Shown piece after piece: positions 8,414-16,825 of a stretch of DNA of 64,000 nucleotides (the first letter of the stretch is position 1; each line of letters opens with the position of its first letter). Under the pieces are notes generated by a model. It searched no databases. It was not told the DNA's origin and saw only the letters and a program-made list of their open reading frames with translations. The stretch lies in contig CALUTY010000004.1 of NCBI GenBank assembly GCA_944323825.1, positions 62,001 to 126,000 on the forward strand, read 5' to 3'. This DNA comes from an uncultured Bacteroidales bacterium. GTDB lineage: Bacteria > Bacteroidota > Bacteroidia > Bacteroidales > UBA932. The translations under genes and the position numbers were made by a program.

Positions 8414-10798
8414 TCATTCGTTCTTGAGTGACTTTACCGGATCCTCCCCGGCTATCCTCCACACATTGTACGAAGCCACCCCTACGCTGAGTACCAGCAC
8501 TATGCAGGCCCCCGCCACGAACAGATACCATCCAAGCACTGTCTTGAGCGCGAACTGGTCGAGCCACTCCGTGGCCGCGAAGAACGCCGCCACGGCTCCT
8601 GCAGCGACTGACGGAAGAGCGATCTTCGCCACATCCGTGTTCATAAGCCTTGCTATGTCACGCATCACAGCCCCGTTTATCTTTCTCACGGCTATCTCCT
8701 TGCGCCTCCGGTTCACCTCGTCCAAAGTATAGCCGACCAGTCCAATGAACACTATCAGCAGTGTCACTATGCTTCCCACTGTCACGGCATCCCGGAAATT
8801 CCTTGTCCCGGTATAGGCCGCTTTCATGTCGTTCTTGTATGAATAGACAAACATTTCCTTGTCCGGTACGATACCGGCTATCACCTGTTCCGCCCGGGAG
8901 ATGGCCTCCGGAGAAATACTGTGGAACTTTATCAGGGCAAATCCCCCGGTCGGCTCAGGACTGTATGCCACTACGGACGGCCTTGTGTCAGGATTCACTG
9001 CAGACCCTATGCTGATATCCTCATACACACCGCAGATGGTCATGGGCTGGCTGAAGGAAGTGATGTAAACATCTTTGCCGACTATGTCGGAGTCCCATCC
9101 CGCTGTCCTTTCCATGAACTCGACGAATCTGCGGCTGACCATGACCTCCTGGGCGGCACCGTAATTTTCATTGAATGTATTGCCTTGTATTACAGGTATT
9201 TCCATAAGGTCGAAATATCCTTTGCCGACGAAATACAGGTCAGCGCAATTGAACAGTTGCTCTGAATTGCCCGGAAGCATCACATTGTCACCTCCCGTCC
9301 CGTGCACCGGCAGGACATCGGCAAATGTGACGGCCTCCACTTCCGGAAGCCTGGCGATCTCCTGGAGAATCAGGCTTCGCTGGGCCATGTCTCCTACAGG
9401 CTCGAGACTGGCGTAGGCGAGATTGTCATATTCATATCCTGTGTCGGCATTTGTCACAAGTCTGTATTGTCCTGAAATCACAATCAGCAGAATGGCAAGG
9501 AAAGCCGCGGCGGCGAACTGTATCGACAGCAGGGCGAGTTTCCAGTGCCGCTTGGACTCCCTGTAGCTGCGAAGGGCGGACGCCACTGGGATTTTCGCGA
9601 ATATGTTTCCCGGTACGGCTCCTGAAATCAGGGCGATGACTATGCATACGGCTATGAGTATGAACATCCTGCCTCCCGAGAGAAGCCCTGCAAGCGTGGT
9701 CCCTGTAAGTTTCTCGACCGTCCCGCTGAAGACAGCCAGGAGAATCATCCCTGCCGCGAATGCCAGAAATGTGTGCACGCAGGCTTCTGTGACAAGCATC
9801 CCCCTGATTTCCTTCTGTCCGGCCCCGTAGCATTTGCATACGGCCATCTCCTTGGACCTGCCTATTATTGAGGACACTGTAAGCAGTATATAGTTCATGG
9901 CTGCAGTGAACAGGAGGGCGAAGGCTATCAGGCCGAGCATCAGGGTCATGTTCCTGGTCTGGGAATCCGATCTGTGCCATGAGTCCAGCCTGCGGAATGT
10001 GATGCCGACTTCCACCCCGCTTTTTTCCAGTTCTTCCGCGATGTAGTCTTCTATGAATTTGTCCGTCCGTGCCTGGACAGAGCTGATATCGGCTCCTTCC
10101 CTGACCTTTATCAGGCTTGTGTACCTGTCGTTACCGAGAAGATTCATCGAGCCGTCCCATGTGTAATATGAAATTGAAGGCATGGAAACGAGCATGTCCA
10201 GATAGCTGAAGATGGAGTTTTCCGGGAAATCCTTGAACACCCCGCTGATAGTGAGGACTGCATCCTCCCTCCCGTCCAGCACGATGGTCTTCCCGACGGC
10301 ATCCCCGCCGATATTCCTTGCCACAGATTCCGACACCATAGCCTGCAGAGGGCTGGAAAGTATTTCTTCAGGGTCTCCCTGCAGCACATCCAGAGAGAGC
10401 ACATCGAAGAAACATGAGTCGGCCACCGTATATGTGGCTTTAAGCTTTTCCCTGGTCTCTGTCAATGTGAACGTAGAGCCTTCACCTAGAGTGGTGAATC
10501 TTGTGGCTGTCTCTATTTCAGGTGAGTACATCCGGAGATATACGGATACCCCGCCTGGTGTCCTGGGGTAGATCTCTGTACTGGAATTGTCTTCCTGGTC
10601 CGGAAAGGTCTCCATCACCATGTATATCCTGTCGCTGTCCAGCCAGAAGCTGTCATAGCTCTGCTCGAATGCCACCTTGGCTATGAGCACCAGCCCTAAG
10701 GCAAATCCTATGGCCAGTGAGGTGATCTTCATTATGTTGTGCCGCCCTTTCCTGAATATGCTCCTGAAGGCTTCTGATATGTTCCTGAAAGTGTCCAT
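8414..10798 (-). CDS. MacB/FtsX-type ABC transporter permease (permease A)
   Basis: Permease of 794 residues, first of the permease series after the HlyD-like adaptor. TM1 (about 24-42) follows an N-terminus rich in basic residues. The first FtsX unit contains EMAVCKCYGAGQKEIRGML and the second EIAVRKINGAVMRDIARLM, both the usual cytoplasmic loop before the TM bundle. A 187-bp gap with a 15-bp inverted repeat separates it from the adaptor gene. The stop is followed after 48 bp by permease B. It is co-directional with tolC and the adaptor, indicating an envelope-spanning export assembly. Confidence 0.9.
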   Translation of the reverse strand: MDTFRNISEAFRSIFRKGRHNIMKITSLAIGFALGLVLIAKVAFEQSYDSFWLDSDRIYMVMETFPDQEDNSSTEIYPRTPGGVSVYLRMYSPEIETATRFTTLGEGSTFTLTETREKLKATYTVADSCFFDVLSLDVLQGDPEEILSSPLQAMVSESVARNIGGDAVGKTIVLDGREDAVLTISGVFKDFPENSIFSYLDMLVSMPSISYYTWDGSMNLLGNDRYTSLIKVREGADISSVQARTDKFIEDYIAEELEKSGVEVGITFRRLDSWHRSDSQTRNMTLMLGLIAFALLFTAAMNYILLTVSSIIGRSKEMAVCKCYGAGQKEIRGMLVTEACVHTFLAFAAGMILLAVFSGTVEKLTGTTLAGLLSGGRMFILIAVCIVIALISGAVPGNIFAKIPVASALRSYRESKRHWKLALLSIQFAAAAFLAILLIVISGQYRLVTNADTGYEYDNLAYASLEPVGDMAQRSLILQEIARLPEVEAVTFADVLPVHGTGGDNVMLPGNSEQLFNCADLYFVGKGYFDLMEIPVIQGNTFNENYGAAQEVMVSRRFVEFMERTAGWDSDIVGKDVYITSFSQPMTICGVYEDISIGSAVNPDTRPSVVAYSPEPTGGFALIKFHSISPEAISRAEQVIAGIVPDKEMFVYSYKNDMKAAYTGTRNFRDAVTVGSIVTLLIVFIGLVGYTLDEVNRRRKEIAVRKINGAVMRDIARLMNTDVAKIALPSVAAGAVAAFFAATEWLDQFALKTVLGWYLFVAGACIVLVLSVGVASYNVWRIAGEDPVKSLKNE

Positions 10799-10899
10799 TG
10801 TCTTGTTCCTGATATGTGTTTCTTTTGCGTGGCCGCCGGTTTTTGTTCCTTTCTGGATATGGCGTGGCGGGAAAGCCGTGTGCTGTGCCGATACGGCAT

Positions 10900-10967
10900 T
10901 TCATGTGCAGGGCAGTTCTTGTGTTGTGCTGTCATTCAATATTTATGTTCAATGCCCCGCACATGAA
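10900..10967. repeat. 15-bp inverted repeat in the adaptor-permease gap
   Basis: Arms TTCATGTGCAGGGCA (10900-10914) and TGCCCCGCACATGAA (10953-10967) are complementary at 14 of 15 positions around a 38-nt loop. The repeat sits between the stop of the adaptor gene and the start of permease A, both read leftward. There is no T-run after either arm, so it does not look like an intrinsic terminator. An RNA stem that tunes expression of the downstream permeases is possible. Confidence 0.5.
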
Positions 10968-10985
10968 TTCCGCTGTCAGGCCGTT

Positions 10986-12260
10986 TTATCTGAATATCAG
11001 TATGTCATTGTCCCTGTATGTCTCGTAGTTGGAGATTATGACCTTCTCGCCCGGCTTCAGCCCTTCTTCCACTTCATAGTACTGCGGATTCTGGCGGCCT
11101 ATCCGGATTTCCCTCTTGATGGCCCTGGTCCCGTCCGGGGAGAGGACATATATCCATTTCCCGCCGGTGTGCTGGTAGAATGTTCCGCGCGGGATGAGGA
11201 TGGCTTCTTCCGGCTGCCCGAGCTGCAGGTTCATGTAGTAGGTCTGTCCGGTGCGGATGTTGTCCGGCTGTTGTCCGGAGAATTTGAAGTCCGCCTTGAA
11301 TTTTCCTTCACGCACTTCAGGATAGACCTTTCTGATGACTGCATGGTAGGATTCGTTCTGCCGTTCGAAGATGGCCTCAAGACCGGCTGTCACCCTGTCG
11401 ATGTAGTGCTCGTCGATCTGCGCCTCTATCTTGTAGCTTGAAAGGTCGTTGATCTGTCCTATCTTGGCTCCCGATGCGATGTTCTGTCCGAGTACCGCGT
11501 CCAGCAGGCCGAGTTCCCCGTCAATCGGGGCTTTGATGGTCAGGTTGTCTTTCCTCTTGCGTATCATCTGCATGTTGAGGCGCATGTTTTCAAGGCTTTC
11601 TTCCATCTGCTCTATCTCCACTGTGCGGTACAGGCTGTCCTGCAGTTCCCTGTCCTTGACAAGTTCGAGCTTGTCCTTTGCGAGCAGGTAGTCCTCCTCC
11701 GCCTGCAGCCATGTCTCGCGTGCTATGAGCTTTTCTTCATAGAGTGCCTTCTGCTGTTCGTATGCCCTTCTGTACCTTCTTACATCCATCTGGAGCTGAA
11801 GCCGTTCCTGCTTCACACTCAGTTTCTGCTGCTCCATCGAGATCATGGTGTTTCTCAGGATGTTTTCCTTCTCGGCAAGCTCCGCCTCGGAGTTGAGGAT
11901 CTGCAGGTCAAGGTTTTCATTGCTGAGCCTGAGGATTTCGTCCCCCTTCTTGACATGTGAGCCTTCTTCTGTGATGATTTCTTCCACCACTCCGCCTTCC
12001 AGCGGGCTGATCTGGATGGTGGTCATCGGCTGTACCTGTCCGCTGATGCGGATATAGTCGTTGAATTCACCCGCCGTCACATCTCCTGTGGTGATCGTGT
12101 CCCCGTCCACCCTGAGGGTTGAGGAATTGTCCCTGAATATCAGCCAGAGAATGAAGATGAGCAGCAGGCCGCCTCCCCAATACGGAAGAGCCTTGCGGCT
12201 GAATGCAGCCCGTATTCCTTTCTTCTTCTCTATCCTTCTGTCCATTGTATCGTTTTCCAT
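10986..12260 (-). CDS. HlyD/MacA-family periplasmic adaptor protein
   Basis: Membrane-fusion protein of 424 residues that links inner-membrane permeases to the TolC-like channel. A single TM anchor (about 25-45, LPYWGGGLLLIFILWLIF) is followed by a lipoyl-like half motif (SPLEGGVVEEIITEEGSHV), a long alpha-helical hairpin (about 110-230, rich in E, L, Q and K), the returning lipoyl half (LTIKAPIDGELGLLD), and a beta-barrel domain ending LKPGEKVIISNYETYRDN. All standard adaptor parts are present. It lies 113 bp after tolC in the same direction. An alternative start at 12248 (MDRRIEKKKG) would remove four residues. Confidence 0.93.
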   Translation of the reverse strand: MENDTMDRRIEKKKGIRAAFSRKALPYWGGGLLLIFILWLIFRDNSSTLRVDGDTITTGDVTAGEFNDYIRISGQVQPMTTIQISPLEGGVVEEIITEEGSHVKKGDEILRLSNENLDLQILNSEAELAEKENILRNTMISMEQQKLSVKQERLQLQMDVRRYRRAYEQQKALYEEKLIARETWLQAEEDYLLAKDKLELVKDRELQDSLYRTVEIEQMEESLENMRLNMQMIRKRKDNLTIKAPIDGELGLLDAVLGQNIASGAKIGQINDLSSYKIEAQIDEHYIDRVTAGLEAIFERQNESYHAVIRKVYPEVREGKFKADFKFSGQQPDNIRTGQTYYMNLQLGQPEEAILIPRGTFYQHTGGKWIYVLSPDGTRAIKREIRIGRQNPQYYEVEEGLKPGEKVIISNYETYRDNDILIFR

Positions 12261-12297
12261 GATGCAGTATTTTTTCGTTGTTTGTTTTCTTTTGACA

Positions 12298-12339
12298 TGA
12301 AAATTTCAGTTTTCTTTTCTCCTGAATATGAAAATTTCA
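12298..12339. repeat. Two copies of the 11-bp palindrome TGAAAATTTCA
   Basis: Identical odd palindromes TGAAAATTTCA lie at 12298-12308 and 12329-12339, 31 bp apart, in the AT-rich 113-bp gap between tolC and the adaptor gene. The spacing is close to three helical turns, as for the paired sites upstream of tolC. This could be a second operator pair or chance in AT-rich DNA. Confidence 0.35.
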
Positions 12340-12373
12340 ATTGTTTTTTATCAGGCAGAAAAATTCATCTGGC

Positions 12374-13819
12374 TTATTCCTGATCTAAATAATGTATTCC
12401 GTTGTAGTACGCCACCACCTTTTTCTTTATCTGGTATTGAAGCAGGGCATTCAGCCTTTCTGCCATCGCATTCAGGTATGTGTCGGATGCCGTATGGAAT
12501 TCTATTGAAGATATCAGCCCCTGTTCGAACTTCTTCTTGTTCAGCTTGTAGGCCTCCTCCTGGACATCAGCCCTCTTGTCTGCCTGGATGAATGCGGCCG
12601 AGGCCCCGTCCCTGTCCTGTATGGCCCTGCTCACTTCCGCTTCCACCTCACGGACCTTCTGCTCATATTCGGCGGTGGCCCTCCTGTAGGCGTTTTTCTT
12701 ACGGGCCACATTTGAGTGTCTTGACAGCCTGTCGAATATCGGGATTGAAAGCGACAGCTGCACATATTCTCCTCCATTGTTCTTGAACTGGTTCCAGAAC
12801 GGCGTCGTCACATATCCTTCTTGTCCCGGATAGGTGTAATAGCTTGTAGACCAGCCTGCATAGAGGGAAAGGCTCGGCGCAATCTGCCATTTTGCCGTGC
12901 GCAGCTCCATCTTGGCATTGTCCATCGTCCCTTTTGCTATGAATATGTCCGGAAGTGTGCTTTTGGCCTTTTCTATCACTGTCTTTTCGTCAGCCTCGTT
13001 CTGCAGCATCCCTTCATATTGCCAGTCCGCATCCTCGGCAATCGAGCCGTCTATCTCCAGCGGTTCGGTTATCGGCCAGAACATCACATCCTTCAATGTG
13101 ATATATGCGTCATTCAGACTGTTCTGCGCTGTCACCAGCTGGTATTCCTTGTCAGCCAGATCCGCGGCCATCTGCACCACATCCGCATAGCCCTTCTGGC
13201 CCAGTTCTTCCTGTCTTTTTGCAAGCTTTAGCGAATTTTCAGCCGTCTTCACCTGGTCCTGGAGTATCCCGCTCAGCCTGGTGTAGTACACCACATTGCA
13301 GTATGCCTCGATAGTGGCAAGGCATATCTGGTCCTTTATCTGCTGTTCCTGACTGATTCCCATGGCCTTGGATGTCTTTGTGATGCGCAGGTTGTTCACC
13401 GCCTCGAACCCGTTGAAGAGATTGATGCCAGCCGAGACCGAATAGGCATTGTTGAATGATGTCGAAGAAATATAAGTGTTTGATTCCGGGTCGATTGTCC
13501 TTCCGAAGTTGGAGTAGACATATGCATCGCCGCTGATTGACGGCGTGAATGCCGCAAGGATGGCGTCCCTCCGTGCCACCTGGTTGTCCCCGTTGGTGGC
13601 CTGCTGGATCCGTACCTTCGTTGAATTGGAGATTGCATATTCCATGCATTCTTTCAAGGTGAAGACTTTTTGCATCTCCGTCTGTTCTGCCTGAGGCATC
13701 ATTTGCGCTTCTGCGGCCTGTCCTGACTGTGGTATCATCTGTGCATTGGCAGCCTGTCCGCAGAGAAACATCATCAGCGCCGCCGCTCCTGTCATTATTG
13801 TCTTATGATCCATTTCCAT
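12374..13819 (-). CDS. TolC-family outer membrane channel protein
   Basis: Outer-membrane efflux protein of 481 residues. It has a signal peptide (about 1-26, ending AANAQ) followed by a short imperfect repeat (AQMIPQSGQA / AQMMPQAEQ). The mature part has the two OEP-type halves: the first begins FTLKECMEYAISNSTKVRIQQ and contains a long coiled-coil helix region, the second ends with helices YKLNKKKFEQGLISSIEFHTA. It is the first gene of the efflux operon, and the 5' region has a terminator hairpin, a -24/-12-like promoter and two 17-bp palindromes. It would form the exit duct for the adaptor and MacB-type permeases downstream. Confidence 0.93.
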   Translation of the reverse strand: MEMDHKTIMTGAAALMMFLCGQAANAQMIPQSGQAAEAQMMPQAEQTEMQKVFTLKECMEYAISNSTKVRIQQATNGDNQVARRDAILAAFTPSISGDAYVYSNFGRTIDPESNTYISSTSFNNAYSVSAGINLFNGFEAVNNLRITKTSKAMGISQEQQIKDQICLATIEAYCNVVYYTRLSGILQDQVKTAENSLKLAKRQEELGQKGYADVVQMAADLADKEYQLVTAQNSLNDAYITLKDVMFWPITEPLEIDGSIAEDADWQYEGMLQNEADEKTVIEKAKSTLPDIFIAKGTMDNAKMELRTAKWQIAPSLSLYAGWSTSYYTYPGQEGYVTTPFWNQFKNNGGEYVQLSLSIPIFDRLSRHSNVARKKNAYRRATAEYEQKVREVEAEVSRAIQDRDGASAAFIQADKRADVQEEAYKLNKKKFEQGLISSIEFHTASDTYLNAMAERLNALLQYQIKKKVVAYYNGIHYLDQE

Positions 13820-13862
13820 TTATTTTTTGTTTCCTGCACTTTCAATTTTGCCTTTCTGCAAT

Positions 13863-13893
13863 AAAAAGCACCGCGCCCTTAAGAGCACGGTGC
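13863..13893 (-). terminator. Intrinsic terminator on the minus strand upstream of tolC
   Basis: Read leftward, a near-fully paired stem (GCACCG ... CGGTGC, 13868-13893, with inner GCTC/GGGC and G-U pairs) closes a TTAA tetraloop and is followed by TTTTTATT. It would stop transcripts arriving from the toxin-antitoxin remnant and upstream genes. It overlaps the downstream edge of the candidate -24/-12 promoter of tolC, so transcripts started there would lack the complete hairpin. Confidence 0.7.
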
Positions 13894-13899
13894 ATGCCA
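13884..13899 (-). promoter_or_regulatory. Candidate sigma-54 (-24/-12) promoter of the tolC operon
   Basis: The minus strand reads TGGCATGCACCGTGCT, matching TGGCACG-N4-TTGCW at all but two positions and keeping the -24 GG and -12 GC. The predicted start is near 13873, giving a leader of about 53 nt before the tolC ATG. Two palindromic sites lie upstream, centred about 90 and 122 bp from this start, a normal distance for an enhancer-binding activator. Part of the match lies in the terminator stem, so it could be coincidental. Confidence 0.5.
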
Positions 13900-13954
13900 T
13901 AAATTTCAATTCATTGAGTATTAATGAAATGATTGGCCCAGTCTTTCCTTTTTC

Positions 13955-14003
13955 TGTAAAAAATCTTTACACCAGACCTTGCCTGTTGTAAAAAATTTTT
14001 ACA
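13955..14003. promoter_or_regulatory. Paired 17-bp palindromes upstream of tolC, probable activator sites
   Basis: TGTAAAAAATCTTTACA (13955-13971) and TGTAAAAAATTTTTACA (13987-14003) match the pair at 3526-3564. The second is perfectly palindromic and the first has one mismatched pair. Starts are 32 bp apart (about three helical turns). With the pair before the ATPase gene this makes four copies of one motif at the two ends of the same operon and none that I saw elsewhere in the window, which argues for a dedicated regulator. Confidence 0.65.
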
Positions 14004-14037
14004 TCCAAGGCATTTCCCGGTTTTGTGTGGTCGGCAG

Positions 14038-14411
14038 TCAAAGTATTGTTATGTTGACACGCTTTCCTAATCCTTGGAAAATTTTGAAAAGTGTAGATAA
14101 TTGTACATCTGATTTTCCGTTTTCTATGCGTGATATATAAGTCTTTTTGTTCCTATCCTTCTGGCCAGTTCATCTTGTGTCAGTCCAGCCTTTTTCCGTT
14201 CTTCTTTCAGTCTTTCCGCAAGTATGATCACTTTTCCTTCATCAAAACAACAGAATATCCGATATATATTGCCTTCGGCTTCTGCTCTTATTTCATATAG
14301 TCCTGGCACATTTTCTATTTTTCTTAAAAATTTAGCCGGAATGTGTTCTTCAATCCGGATTAAGGCCAGTACATAGTTGATCTTTCTTTTTACGGCAAGG
14401 CCCAGCCTGTC
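14038..14411 (-). pseudogene. Decayed HigB/RelE-like toxin plus XRE antitoxin remnant
   Basis: The minus strand first encodes a piece of a Gp49/HigB-type toxin (DRLGLAVKRKINYVLALI ... VPGLYEIRAEAEGNIYRIFC) that lacks its N-terminus and breaks off after GKVIIL. It runs in frame straight into the N-terminal half of an XRE-type antitoxin (AERLKEERKKAGLTQDELA RRIGTK). The rest of the antitoxin (TYISRIENGKSDVQLSTLF, ending KRVNITIL and TGA) is one frame off, because a run of five A's at the GTKK codons is one base short. The toxin 3' end and antitoxin 5' end have been deleted and the antitoxin is frameshifted, so neither product should be made intact. A sequencing error could explain the missing A but not the fusion. 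Confidence 0.7.
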
Positions 14412-14416
14412 ATAAA

Positions 14417-15259
14417 TTATCTGTTCGGCGGAGTGGCATATTCGCCGGAAATGACATTTGGAAGGGAGGCACCGCCGGTGTTTGGGGTGGAGTAGGCCCG
14501 GAAGTGCAGGCCTTCGCCAAGGTCGTATTCCATCTGGGGCTTGGTAGGGCGGTAGACGAGCGGATCGAAATGTTTCGTGTCCTTGAAGATGGATTCATCG
14601 AATTCGAGCGGCTGTCCCGGGACGCACGGGATGTAATAGAGCCCGTTCATGACGGCTGTGCTCTTGAATGACGGATCCATGCCGTTGGTGGGTATGAAAT
14701 GGCATAACAGGAAGTACAGGCCCTGAAGATATTTGTTTTTTGGCTGCCACGGCTTTATCCGTTCGAGGTATTGTGTGGTGAGATCCTTTACTGTCATGGC
14801 CGCAGCCATTTCTTTCCGGAATCTTTCAGTCTGCTTGTCTACAAAGTCATCCGGAAGGGGAAGGACGCCCGGAAGCATGCTGCTGACGGTCTGCCGGTCC
14901 GGCACCCCGGCAGCGTTGTCTTCCGGAGTAATGATGTCGTCATACCTTGTTTCAATCGAATCCCTTACTGCCTTCAGAAAGTCGATGTCCAGTCCGTTCC
15001 CGTCCGGCATCGGCCTGTTCAGCAGTGTTATGACGGAATCCCTTGCCTCGTATGTTATGGCCCCGTCTTCCGCAGCCTTTTCTGCAAGCCGTATTGTTTC
15101 TGCGGTCAATGTTTTCACTGAATCCGTCTCCTTGGAAAGAGCCGTCTGTGCTGTTGCTGAAATGCAGCAGGCTGAATGCATTCCCAAGACAAGGACCAGA
15201 GCCAGAATCCTGGTCACGGTCATGCGCAAAGCCGGGCTATATTTGTGTTTGCAGTCCAT
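14417..15259 (-). CDS. Predicted secreted protein of unknown function
   Basis: 280 residues that I do not recognise. An N-terminal hydrophobic segment after basic residues (MTVTRILALVLVLGMHSA, about 13-30) looks like a signal peptide, with likely cleavage after SATA near 37. The mature part is alpha-helical and charged to about residue 190, then holds a C-terminal part rich in P, Y and F. No catalytic motif is evident. A shorter start at 15223 (MTVTRIL) is possible. It follows the alpha/beta hydrolase gene by 60 bp on the same strand, so the two are probably co-transcribed. Its stop lies only a few bases from the toxin remnant, which has lost its N-terminus there. Confidence 0.6.
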   Translation of the reverse strand: MDCKHKYSPALRMTVTRILALVLVLGMHSACCISATAQTALSKETDSVKTLTAETIRLAEKAAEDGAITYEARDSVITLLNRPMPDGNGLDIDFLKAVRDSIETRYDDIITPEDNAAGVPDRQTVSSMLPGVLPLPDDFVDKQTERFRKEMAAAMTVKDLTTQYLERIKPWQPKNKYLQGLYFLLCHFIPTNGMDPSFKSTAVMNGLYYIPCVPGQPLEFDESIFKDTKHFDPLVYRPTKPQMEYDLGEGLHFRAYSTPNTGGASLPNVISGEYATPPNR

Positions 15260-15319
15260 ATCTTGTGATTGTGGGTTTTGCAGTGCTGCCGGTTTACGGC
15301 AAGGATTATGCCTTGCCGG

Positions 15320-16702
15320 TCACAGTGTCTCTGCCGGATGTCTTTTTGACATTGAATGGATGAATCCGGCAATGTCGATGATGACCTGTTCAGGAATCCG
15401 GCCTTTCTGCATGTATTCGGCAGGGGAGGGAGCACCTTCTCCCTTATGGAATATGTGGTTCAGTCCGGGATATGATTTCATTATTATATCGGAATCTATG
15501 ACACATTCCTTGCCGGTCACATCAGAGCCGTCTGTGCCGCAAGCTGTGCTGAATGCCTCTTTCCAGATGCCGAAGTCTTCCATTGTCACCTGATAGTCCC
15601 GTTCGCCCTGCAGAATCAGGGTAGGGATATCCTTGCCGACAATCTTCTGCGCCGTCTGTATCCTGTCGTAGTCCACTTCCTTCAGATAGTCAGCCTGAAT
15701 TGCTTCTGTTGCCTTGCGCAGCTGCTCCATCGTTTCCGGAGAATTGTACTGGCTGACGACTTTAGTCTGCTCTTCCAGCATTTCCTTCATCGGTCTCGCA
15801 GGTGCCGCCATCATTATTATTCCTGATGTGCTGCATTGCAATGCAATAAGAGGCGCACATGCCGCCCCGAGGCTGTGGCCGAGTATGAATATGTGTCTGA
15901 AGCCCATGCTGCCGGCAAGAGCGGCGGCAGATACTGCGTCATCGATTGTCTCCTCCTCCAATGTGACTTTCTCCGGATTGGAGAAAGCTCCTTGTCCATA
16001 GATAAGTGTACGCTTGTCATATCTGAGCGAGGCGATTCCATGCGCCGCCAGCTCTTCCGCGAGTTCTTTGAACACCTTGTTGGGGCCGATGCTCCCATCC
16101 TTGTCGTTCGGACCTGAACCATGCACAAGTATGACTATCGGCGTCCTTTCTCTTTCTCTGTCAGGTTCGGTCAGCAGCGCCGGCAGCGTCCAGCTTTTCG
16201 TCTGTACTGCGCATTCAGTCACATTCCGGTCTGCTGTTGCATCATCCCGTGCGGCATCCGTATCTGTATTTCTTTCGGCTTCATCCTCATCATTGTCATC
16301 AAAAGACGGCATAATCCTCAGTCCTGACACCATCCCGCCCGCATTGAACGTGATCAGCAGGGCCATTTTTCCATTTTCGAAGCTGATATTGCTGTAGACG
16401 GCTCCGTCAAGTCCAGGAAAGTCCTTCCACTGTCCGTGAGAAACATATCTACCGGCCTGGGCTTCCAGGCTTTTCCACAACGAACTCAGACTTTCGATGC
16501 CCACGGCCTGTTGCACCTGGCTGTCGCACATGAAGTAGAGCATCTTTCCGTTGCCGTCTTTCAGCAGGGAGAACACGATTTCCTGCGGTGTTTCAGGTGT
16601 ATCCTGCGCTGCACAGCGGCCATGCGCTGGCAGGCAGATGAAAGAAAGTGAGAGCAGAAGCAGGAATGTCCGGACCGTACGGTCAAATGTGAGCATTTTC
16701 AT
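15320..16702 (-). CDS. Secreted alpha/beta hydrolase with N-terminal DUF3887-like domain
   Basis: 460 residues. A signal peptide (about 1-32) precedes a small alpha+beta domain (about 38-125) resembling DUF3887, then an acidic linker (DDNDEDEAERNTDTDAA), then an alpha/beta-hydrolase domain from about 165. Visible catalytic elements are the oxyanion-region HGSGPNDKDG, nucleophile elbow GHSLGA, an acid in LILQGERDYQV and a C-terminal His in GLNHIFHKGEG. This combination is common among Bacteroidota periplasmic or surface esterases and acyl-peptidase-like proteins. The substrate is not evident. It is the first gene of a two-gene unit with the unknown secreted protein downstream. Confidence 0.88.
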   Translation of the reverse strand: MKMLTFDRTVRTFLLLLSLSFICLPAHGRCAAQDTPETPQEIVFSLLKDGNGKMLYFMCDSQVQQAVGIESLSSLWKSLEAQAGRYVSHGQWKDFPGLDGAVYSNISFENGKMALLITFNAGGMVSGLRIMPSFDDNDEDEAERNTDTDAARDDATADRNVTECAVQTKSWTLPALLTEPDRERERTPIVILVHGSGPNDKDGSIGPNKVFKELAEELAAHGIASLRYDKRTLIYGQGAFSNPEKVTLEEETIDDAVSAAALAGSMGFRHIFILGHSLGAACAPLIALQCSTSGIIMMAAPARPMKEMLEEQTKVVSQYNSPETMEQLRKATEAIQADYLKEVDYDRIQTAQKIVGKDIPTLILQGERDYQVTMEDFGIWKEAFSTACGTDGSDVTGKECVIDSDIIMKSYPGLNHIFHKGEGAPSPAEYMQKGRIPEQVIIDIAGFIHSMSKRHPAETL

Positions 16703-16825
16703 ATTTTGTCTTTTTTGTCGTTGCGTGTAGCTTTTTCCGTTGCTGACAGGTTTCTGTCATTGCGACTAAAGTTAGTCAATATTTCAGTTTTTTCTGTTCC
16801 TGTTGTCCGGAAACGATGAAAAAAC

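Noticed and set aside
10900..10967. Invertible DNA switch bounded by the 15-bp repeats
   Set aside because: The enclosed 38 bp carry no promoter-like box and no invertase gene is in view, so an RNA stem is the simpler reading.
10677..11441. 254-codon open frame on the plus strand over the adaptor gene and adjoining gap
   Set aside because: It is antisense to the adaptor, which has all expected domains. The product looks like a shadow translation.
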